Shown piece after piece: positions 21,542-26,925 of a stretch of 28,876 bases of DNA. Both the position numbers and the translations under genes were made by a program. Numbering within the stretch: position 1 is the first letter of the stretch; each line of letters begins with the position of its first letter. The notes under the pieces were generated by a model that was not told the origin of the DNA, ran no database searches, and saw only the letters and a list, made by a program, of their open reading frames with translations. This DNA is from a virus. The stretch covers positions 1-28,876 of IMG/VR virus record IMGVR_UViG_3300035682_000139. One strand, written 5' to 3'.

Positions 21542-21901
21542 TCAAATCCGATTGGAATGACGTAAGGTCGGTTTTCCTGTCTTGCTCAGACAAGGATTTT
21601 CCCCTTCAACACCACATTTTGAACACTTAGGGGAGTCAGAAACACCTAAATCGTCTGTAATGGTGCTTATTTCTTCTGTAACGCTATTTACAACTGTTTT
21701 GATGGGATTGGGTTCAGTCACAACTGAATTTCCCTTAGATCGCAATAGGTGACGAGGTATTTCAACCAAATACCCACGATCAACCAATTGCCACCCATTA
21801 CGCCAACCAGTCACATCAACAGTCTCACCCGGGACCATACGCCTACCATCAAAATCAAACGGACGACGAACGATGTAATTACCTACAACCAAAACACCCA
21901 T
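21542..21901 (-). CDS. Small head-module protein with C-terminal zinc finger
   Basis: The 119-residue protein has a beta-rich N-terminal part (IVRRPFDFDGRRMVPGETVD then WQLVDRGYLVEI) and a Thr/Val-rich linker. The C-terminus is KCSKCGVEGENPCLSKTGK-PTLRHSNR. CxxC, a further Cys and a final His fit a zinc finger of the type found in small actinophage proteins. It is the first gene after the capsid terminator; AGGAGGG is nine bases before ATG. Function unknown. Confidence 0.65.
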   Translation of the reverse strand: MGVLVVGNYIVRRPFDFDGRRMVPGETVDVTGWRNGWQLVDRGYLVEIPRHLLRSKGNSVVTEPNPIKTVVNSVTEEISTITDDLGVSDSPKCSKCGVEGENPCLSKTGKPTLRHSNRI

Positions 21902-21927
21902 AACACGGATCCCTCCTAGAAATAGAA

Positions 21928-21972
21928 AGAGCGTCGACCTAGTTGGTTTTCACCTAACTAGACCGACGCTCT
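21928..21972 (-). terminator. Strong intrinsic terminator after the major capsid gene
   Basis: AGAGCGTCG (21928-21936) pairs with CGACGCTCT (21964-21972), and an inner CTAGTT/AACTAG stem extends the hairpin. On the minus strand it is followed by TTTCTATTT. It lies 30 bases after the capsid stop and should limit read-through from the highly expressed capsid mRNA. Confidence 0.85.
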
Positions 21973-22001
21973 ATCTTACGTCACAAGACGATTACTTAGA
22001 G

Positions 22002-22979
22002 TCAAGCAACACACGTGGCAAAGAAACAACCAAGATCAGCTGCGGTGACCTTGTTAGCAAACGCAAGTTCGCCTTCAATACGGTCAGCCTTGAGCATTTC
22101 CATACGGATACGACTCACGCCGATTGAAGCACCAAGGCCACCAGACACGCCACGCCATGCAAACGTGTAACCCGCACTCGGGGTCATGAGACCCGGGTTC
22201 GGAGCCGAATAGGTCAGGAGCGCCGACTTGCCGGTGTTGAAAGCGTAAGCCGGGGTCGCACCTTCATTATTCGTTGCACGAACAGACGAGGCAACAAGAA
22301 CACGCTCGACATCAAACAGACGAGCCATGATCTCAGTCGTGATGACATTGCTGCTCGTGTACTTGATGCGGTCAACCAGATCCGGATGATTACGAAGTTT
22401 GCGATAAGCCTGATAACCAAGAACAAGCGTATTCGGGAGGAAACCAGTTGACCCAAGGATCGTCTCCTTGCCAAGTTCAATGTCTTCAATCGGATCGCTG
22501 TTTGCGTAATCCGACCATTGCTTGAACTCGTTCGTGGACGGAGTACCAGAAACGCCGGTGAGGTCAGTACCCCAAACACCGGTCTTTACGAAATCGGTAA
22601 CAAACTGGACTTCCTGACGAAGCAGGAGACGACTCGTAACAAATTCCGTTGCTTCACGATCTGGGACAAGCGGCGTATCAGAGTTGTTCCGGACTTGATC
22701 TCCAACATCCTTATGGAACGCCCACACATCGGCGCTGTAGGACGATGTGGTCAGGTTGTAACCGGAACCAGCCGACTCAGTTGCGTCAGCTCGACGCTGC
22801 GCTTCGTCACGGAACCAGTCATTCTTGGTGTAGACAAAGAACTTGTCGGACTTTTTGTCAACGGGGACAACCGGGAACACCTTGTTCGCAATGAAGTTGT
22901 CTTGCGACTGCATCCACGCGATTGAAATGTTCGTAAGCGGTCCATCAATGTGGACCTGTCCAAGAGTGGGCTGAGGCAT
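22002..22979 (-). CDS. Major capsid protein
   Basis: The 325-residue protein follows scaffold and decoration genes. It contains the capsid patterns FIANKVFPVVPVDKKSDKF, RADATESAGSGYNLTTSSY, WAFHKDVGDQVRNN, LLLRQEVQFVTDF, NTLVLGYQAYRKLRNHPDLV and a C-terminal RIRMEMLKADRIEGELAF. These are typical of a widespread siphophage capsid family; an HK97-like fold is expected from family knowledge. AGGA lies seven bases before ATG 22979. A strong terminator follows the gene, as is usual for capsid genes. Confidence 0.85.
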   Translation of the reverse strand: MPQPTLGQVHIDGPLTNISIAWMQSQDNFIANKVFPVVPVDKKSDKFFVYTKNDWFRDEAQRRADATESAGSGYNLTTSSYSADVWAFHKDVGDQVRNNSDTPLVPDREATEFVTSRLLLRQEVQFVTDFVKTGVWGTDLTGVSGTPSTNEFKQWSDYANSDPIEDIELGKETILGSTGFLPNTLVLGYQAYRKLRNHPDLVDRIKYTSSNVITTEIMARLFDVERVLVASSVRATNNEGATPAYAFNTGKSALLTYSAPNPGLMTPSAGYTFAWRGVSGGLGASIGVSRIRMEMLKADRIEGELAFANKVTAADLGCFFATCVA

Positions 22980-22991
22980 TTTATGTTCCTA

Positions 22992-23387
22992 TCAGTTGGC
23001 GCGAGTCGGAGACGCGCAGTTGACGATTGCGGACATGATGTCGCCGGAAGCCGCTGAAACCAACGGGATACCAACAACGTACTTGGTCGTGTCGGTCACG
23101 GCGAGCGGAGTCGCAAGACCAGCAGCAGTCGTACCAAGAGCGAAATGCGTGCCATTCGTAATGGTCGCACCAGCCTTCAGCTTCGTACCACCAACAACAC
23201 AGATCGCAGCTTCCTGACCAGCAAGCGGGGTGTTCTGAAGAACGCCGATCGGAACGTCGGTAGCCGCTGCGACAGCAACAACCGCTCCAGCGGAATCCTG
23301 CTTCACAAACGTGTACTGGAGAGCCGAAAGGTCAGCACCAGCAACTCGTGTGATCTTGACTGCGTAACCACTAATTTCATATGCCAT
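22992..23387 (-). CDS. Capsid decoration protein (DUF2190-like)
   Basis: The 131-residue protein has VPIGVLQNTPLAGQEAAICV, an alanine-rich body and TKYVVGIPLVSAASGDIMSA. This is the pattern of small beta-barrel head decoration proteins (DUF2190 type) encoded just before the major capsid gene. It probably binds and stabilises the mature capsid. GAAGGG is nine bases before ATG 23387, inside the end of the scaffold gene. Confidence 0.78.
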   Translation of the reverse strand: MAYEISGYAVKITRVAGADLSALQYTFVKQDSAGAVVAVAAATDVPIGVLQNTPLAGQEAAICVVGGTKLKAGATITNGTHFALGTTAAGLATPLAVTDTTKYVVGIPLVSAASGDIMSAIVNCASPTRAN

Positions 23388-23389
23388 GT

Positions 23390-24166
23390 TCAGGCACCCT
23401 TCTCGGTGAGATGACGGAGATACAGGTCGGGGTTCTGCTCGGCAACCTTGACGAATGCCTGTTCAAACGTCGCGGAAACGCCACTTTCAACAGCGGAACT
23501 TGCGAGCGAGGAAAGAGCCTCATACGCATCGCCGCCAACCGGGTTCACAGACTTCCCGATCTCAGCGAAAATGCCAGCGGATTCTGACTGAGCGTTTGCA
23601 CTCTCAAGAACAGTCTCGACAGCCTTGGCAAGATCCAGATCAACTTCAGCGAGACGACGGAGCATCGGACCCACCGAAGCGGAGTCAAGCGTCAACGAAG
23701 TCCACGTAGCAGCCTTAGCGACAGCAATCTCATCTGCACGCATTGAACGCTCCTTACGGAGATCGCTTTCCATAGCAGCAGCCTTAGCCATAGCTTCAAC
23801 AGCAACCGTCTTCTGATCGTCAAGCATCTTGCGAACAGCTTCCGGGACCGACTTCATCAGTTCTTCTTCAACATCTTCGACAACCGCAACAGTTTCAGTC
23901 TGCAAGGACAGCAGACTTTCAAGTTCAGCGATTCGCTCATTAGCCTTGACGAGATCATCGCTATTTGCGATGACGTTCTCTGTGATCTCTTCGGTCATTT
24001 GACCCTCCATGTTGTCTTGACCCGCAACTGCGGCCTTGATTCGGTCAAGCAGACCGTTTGCTTCATCAATATCGGTTGCCTTCATAATCATCCAACCTTC
24101 ACGTAGGTGAGCGGGATGATCCACTCCACTAGTTTCTGCGATGCTCATGCCGACGAGTTTTGCCAT
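23390..24166 (-). CDS. Capsid assembly scaffold protein
   Basis: The 258-residue protein is acidic and largely coiled-coil (AELESLLSLQTETVAVVEDV then VEAMAKAAAMESDLRKERS), with the usual C-terminal RHLTEKGA capsid-binding end. Its first 28 residues, including AETSGVDHPAHLREGWMIMK, match the segment that ends many XkdF-like proteases (E-S-x-VDxPA). No ribosome binding site precedes ATG 24166; instead a promoter with its -10 six bases upstream suggests a leaderless mRNA. Confidence 0.8.
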   Translation of the reverse strand: MAKLVGMSIAETSGVDHPAHLREGWMIMKATDIDEANGLLDRIKAAVAGQDNMEGQMTEEITENVIANSDDLVKANERIAELESLLSLQTETVAVVEDVEEELMKSVPEAVRKMLDDQKTVAVEAMAKAAAMESDLRKERSMRADEIAVAKAATWTSLTLDSASVGPMLRRLAEVDLDLAKAVETVLESANAQSESAGIFAEIGKSVNPVGGDAYEALSSLASSAVESGVSATFEQAFVKVAEQNPDLYLRHLTEKGA

Positions 24167-24172
24167 GCCGTA

Positions 24173-24200
24173 ACAGTACCAACTAACACACGTTCGTCAA
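24173..24200 (-). promoter_or_regulatory. Likely leaderless promoter of the capsid operon
   Basis: The minus strand shows TTGACG (24195-24200), a 16-nt spacer and TACTGT (24173-24178), an actinobacterial TANNNT type -10. Transcription would start at or near the A of ATG 24166. There is no Shine-Dalgarno sequence. Confidence 0.45.
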
Positions 24201-24224
24201 CGGATCAACACAAACCACTCAAAA

Positions 24225-24965
24225 TTAGATTTCAAGCCGCCACGCACGCCAAGCGCCACCTGCCACATTCTGGGTTCGGTAACACACCTGCGAGGTTTCG
24301 CTATTCCACGCACAGACATCAAACCGGCCATCGGCATTCCGACTAGCAACAAGTGAATCAACTGCAAAGGGCTGCCCATCATACAAACCAGCCCAATCAC
24401 CAAACCCACCGTTAGGAACACCTTGCCAACGATGAGTAACACATCCAAAAGCAATTCCGAACTGCACAATCCGATCGTCTTTTGTCAAGGCAAAGTCAAA
24501 CATTTTCTTCCTTTTTTGGAACGTTACTGGGCTTGGTTCCGTGTATTCGGGCCGAGCTATTTCTGCGATACCACCACTAAAACCACTTGTGTTCCACCTA
24601 TGAAGAACTCGACAAACTTTATTCGTCCAGTTTCCATTGATCGCAATAATGCCTTCGTCAGTAACACTTTCAACTAACGCCACATGGTCGTATGAATTTG
24701 GGCCATTGTTGTCATAGTCAAAAGCAACGAGATCACCGGGCTGTGCTTCATGAGGCGCATAGGTACGTCCAGCTTTACGGTAAACATCAAACCCACCACT
24801 TACCCAAGCGAAATGAGTGGGGATACCTGCTGCACTCAGACAAAAACTTTGGAATATTGCACACCACGCTGTACCTACTGGTGCTGGATACCAACGACAG
24901 AATTCTTCTGGTCCTTGACCAATTTTGGATCTAGCAATATCCAGTACTTCGTTAACTGTCGCCAT
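24225..24965 (-). CDS. CHAP-domain endolysin with beta-propeller-like C-terminus
   Basis: The 246-residue enzyme has a CHAP domain at residues 5-135: candidate catalytic C35 in AWCAIFQSF, H94 in YDHVALVE and N110 in INGNW, with PHEAQPGDLVAFDYD before them. The C-terminal part from about residue 155 (DRIVQFGIAFG, WAGLYDGQPFAVDSLVASRN, DGRFDVCAWN, YRTQNVAGGAWRAW) resembles PLL-type lectin/beta-propeller repeats and may bind wall sugar. ATG at 24965 has GTGAGG six bases upstream; the longer frame to 24998 lacks one. It lies in the head module, 16 kb from the holin-like genes, so it could also be virion-associated. Confidence 0.82.
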   Translation of the reverse strand: MATVNEVLDIARSKIGQGPEEFCRWYPAPVGTAWCAIFQSFCLSAAGIPTHFAWVSGGFDVYRKAGRTYAPHEAQPGDLVAFDYDNNGPNSYDHVALVESVTDEGIIAINGNWTNKVCRVLHRWNTSGFSGGIAEIARPEYTEPSPVTFQKRKKMFDFALTKDDRIVQFGIAFGCVTHRWQGVPNGGFGDWAGLYDGQPFAVDSLVASRNADGRFDVCAWNSETSQVCYRTQNVAGGAWRAWRLEI

Positions 24966-25074
24966 CAATAACCTCACCGACAAGTTTGCCGCTGTCATTT
25001 GGATCTGGGATGCTCAGAAGTTCTGCATCTGTCTCATCTTGCTCAACAACTTGATTTTTTTCTTGATCGCCCAT
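24952..25074 (-). CDS. 40-residue acidic small protein before the endolysin
   Basis: ATG at 25074 opens a 40-residue frame, MGDQEKNQVVEQDETDAELL then SIPDPNDSGKLVGEVIDGDS, whose TAA overlaps the first codons of the endolysin gene by 14 nt. The overlap and the acidic, coding-like composition support it. There is no ribosome binding site, but TACGAT lies six bases before ATG, matching the leaderless pattern at 24166 and 8817. Function unknown. Confidence 0.55.
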   Translation of the reverse strand: MGDQEKNQVVEQDETDAELLSIPDPNDSGKLVGEVIDGDS

Positions 25075-25137
25075 GAACCGATCGTATCAATCTGACCAAA
25101 ATTTACAGATTATCAAATACGAGTTCTGTCTTTACAT

Positions 25138-25205
25138 AGAACGAATCCCCCGAAGGGGACCGAAGGATTCGTTCTATTGCCCTACCGGACCACAACCGAT
25201 AGGGC
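25138..25205. other. Tandem hairpins with UUCG tetraloop upstream of the endolysin genes
   Basis: AGAACGAATCC (25138-25148) pairs with 25165-25175; an inner CCCC-TTCG-GGGG stem on the minus strand gives a stable C(UUCG)G loop. A second stem GCCCTA/TAGGGC follows at 25179-25205. There is no T-run. The gap 25075-25310 contains no gene; this structure is its main content and may be a transcription pause, RNA processing site or protein-binding element. Confidence 0.65.
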
Positions 25206-25310
25206 AGATGGGTTATCTACACAGGAGTCACTTAGGAACCAATTGGGCGAACAATTGGGTTAAAGGACATCGACTGTGTAGACAACCCACGCTTTGGACA
25301 GATACCAGTT

Positions 25311-25559
25311 TTAGTAACTTTCCCTACGGGATTCTACGATCCCTTCAAAATCTGCTTCATAGGAAGTCTCATATTCGCAGTCTTCCTCTTCACATGAAAG
25401 TTCGCTTGTGTATTTGTCTGCTCTACCCACAAGTCCAGCTCCACATTCAGGACAGTCTCCCCATTCTTCGGTATGACTGTCAAGCATTTTGTCTGAATAT
25501 GAGTCATACGCTTGGGCTATGGCACTAGGAGAACTCATAGAAGTCAATTTTGCCGACAT
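25311..25559 (-). CDS. Small zinc-ribbon protein
   Basis: The 82-residue product has a serine-rich N-terminus and a clear zinc ribbon at residues 36-61: GDCPECGAGLVG, then ELSCEEEDCEYETSY. The C-terminus is acidic. No specific family is recognised; such ribbons usually bind nucleic acid or partners. The start abuts the DUF2958 stop with no gap and GGAG is about eleven bases away, so expression is coupled to that gene. Confidence 0.7.
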   Translation of the reverse strand: MSAKLTSMSSPSAIAQAYDSYSDKMLDSHTEEWGDCPECGAGLVGRADKYTSELSCEEEDCEYETSYEADFEGIVESRRESY

Positions 25560-25952
25560 TTAGATTTCAACTCCAGTCTGAACTGATTTGTTCATCTCCT
25601 GCTTGAATGTGACGTTTTCATCAAGGTACAGATCTCGTTCAATCATTTCCCACGGACGATTCGGGTTTTGGAATTCGGCAAGTTCTGGCAAGAAGATGTA
25701 ACCCCATTCTCCACAACCTGCGAACAGTTCTGCATAACCAAATGCTTCGCCTGTTTCTTGGTCAAGCTCCACGATCAACCAGTAAGCAGATCCACCACCA
25801 AAATACCGGAGACGGACAATCTTGTCGTCTGCTGGGATGCTGTCGGTTTCGTACAGTTTCGGGATCTTCTTCAATACCGCCTGCGGGGGACAGAATCGGT
25901 GACCTCTAGCTTTATCCACCCCAGCTATCTTGTCTGTCATCAAAACGTTCAT
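25560..25952 (-). CDS. DUF2958 protein
   Basis: The 130-residue product contains KKIPKLYETDSIPADDKIV, RYFGGGSAYWLIVELDQ, FGYAELFAGCGEWGYIFLP and ELAEF, the signature of DUF2958, a small domain of unknown function often on plasmids and phages. The long frame opens at 25976, but a start-associated sequence ends 13 nt before ATG 25952 with GAAAGTGAG between, so I use 25952. It is the only late-module gene with that sequence, which hints at early or middle expression. Confidence 0.75.
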   Translation of the reverse strand: MNVLMTDKIAGVDKARGHRFCPPQAVLKKIPKLYETDSIPADDKIVRLRYFGGGSAYWLIVELDQETGEAFGYAELFAGCGEWGYIFLPELAEFQNPNRPWEMIERDLYLDENVTFKQEMNKSVQTGVEI

Positions 25953-26163
25953 TGTGCTCACTTTCGTGGTGGTCATTTTTTACTTCTGTGGTTTTGTACT
26001 TGGGTACACACTCATTCTTGCATACTGGGGTTATGCCGTCAAGAGCATTCGCTCGCATAATCTCTTCGTTGATTTCTTGCCAGTAGCTGTCGACTAACAC
26101 TTTCAACCAGTCATCAGCTGGAACAACCTTTGCGTATTTTTTTCTAAGGTAGCTCTTGGTCAT
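25912..26163 (-). CDS. Hypothetical small protein
   Basis: The 83-residue frame starts MTKSYLRKKYAKVVPADDWL and contains YWQEINEEIMRANALDGI and two cysteines (VCKNEC). The charged C-terminus overlaps the DUF2958 start by 41 nt and covers its start-associated sequence, so the last third may not be under selection. The ribosome binding site is weak. No family is recognised. Confidence 0.45.
   Translation of the reverse strand: MTKSYLRKKYAKVVPADDWLKVLVDSYWQEINEEIMRANALDGITPVCKNECVPKYKTTEVKNDHHESEHNERFDDRQDSWGG
25966..25973 (-). promoter_or_regulatory. Start-associated sequence (copy for the DUF2958 gene)
   Basis: The minus strand reads ATGACCACCACGAAAGTGAG, then caca and ATG at 25952. The core ends 13 nt before the start, one more than in the other copies. 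Confidence 0.55.
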
Positions 26164-26246
26164 TTTTGGTCACTTTTTTATGTGGCGGTAAACATCTGAT
26201 ACCACGATTGCACACAAGGGTTATGATCGTCAATCGTTTGTTTTTA

Positions 26247-26372
26247 CTATCCACGACAACGACAAATAACCCCTTGAAATGGGGAAACGTTCTTGCGGTA
26301 CCAAGGATGAATACGGGTAGTGCAACAAAGACAAATTCGCTTAGAACCCAAATGACGGGGCAATGAGGACAA
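26247..26372 (-). CDS. Possible 41-residue Cys-rich microprotein (copy 2)
   Basis: TTG at 26372 opens a 41-codon frame that aligns end to end with the frame at 7931-8056. It has C14, C16, C17 and a second pair C37/C39 (CRC), a possible zinc site; copy 1 lacks the second pair. Conserved parts include LGSKRIC, CCTT, IH and W. The binding site is weak and the start is not ATG. Coding is suggested by equal length and aligned start and stop, but a conserved RNA element is the alternative. Confidence 0.35.
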   Translation of the reverse strand: MSSLPRHLGSKRICLCCTTRIHPWYRKNVSPFQGVICRCRG

Positions 26373-26391
26373 ATGGTCTAACAGAGGTTTA
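26264..26391. repeat. 128-bp duplicated intergenic element, copy 2
   Basis: Diverged copy of 7948-8075, beginning at the Dps stop codon. The minus strand ends with a small CCCC-N7-GGGG hairpin followed by TTATTT. Between this element and the gene at 26163 is a 7-bp inverted repeat (26204-26210 with 26231-26237) that may be an operator. Confidence 0.85.
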
Positions 26392-26925
26392 AACCGTGAT
26401 TGATGCTTTCAATTGCCAAGCAAACCTCTGATGTACGTCAATCCGCTCTGCAATAAAGTTGGCGATGCCTTGCTCATTTGCAGCTACACAGATTTCAAAT
26501 GCCATATTCAGGGTTGTTAGATACTGACTGTTGCTTGCATAGAGAGCAACAACCATGTCAGCTGGCATCATTGACCTAACGAGCTGGTCTGAGATTGAAC
26601 GAAGTGCAACCAATTCGGGCAAACGAAACGGAGCGATCCCATTCATCTTCAGAATGTTTTCAGCAATCGGATCTATCGACTCGTACGTGTCTTCATAAAT
26701 TTCCTTGAACAAGGCGTGATATTGAGCGAAGTCGCTGCCTTTCACATTCCAATGAAAACCATGCGCTTGGAAATAGAAGGTCACAGCGTCAGCAAAAGTA
26801 CGACGAAGCACAGCAACAACCATCAACCCCGGCGTCGGATTCTCAACAACTGGATCAGCTTTACTAATCTGAGAACGAAAAACGGTTGTCTGCTTTTCTC
26901 CACCACTTGAAATATGAACGCTCAT
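26389..26925 (-). CDS. Dps-like ferritin-fold protein
   Basis: The 178-residue protein has the Dps core: FHWNVKGSDFAQYHALFKEI (H58, H70), YESIDPIAENILKMNG (D85, E89) and a C-terminal NEQGIANFIAERIDVHQRFA helix. H58, H70, D85 and E89 match four of the inter-subunit ferroxidase ligands; the usual aspartate four residues after the second His is Lys here. Dps dodecamers oxidise iron with peroxide and can coat DNA. ATG overlaps the upstream structural gene by ATGA, with GGAAGGA five bases before it, so it is made with virion proteins. Role in the phage is open: protection of DNA, virion component or iron control. Confidence 0.85.
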   Translation of the reverse strand: MSVHISSGGEKQTTVFRSQISKADPVVENPTPGLMVVAVLRRTFADAVTFYFQAHGFHWNVKGSDFAQYHALFKEIYEDTYESIDPIAENILKMNGIAPFRLPELVALRSISDQLVRSMMPADMVVALYASNSQYLTTLNMAFEICVAANEQGIANFIAERIDVHQRFAWQLKASITV

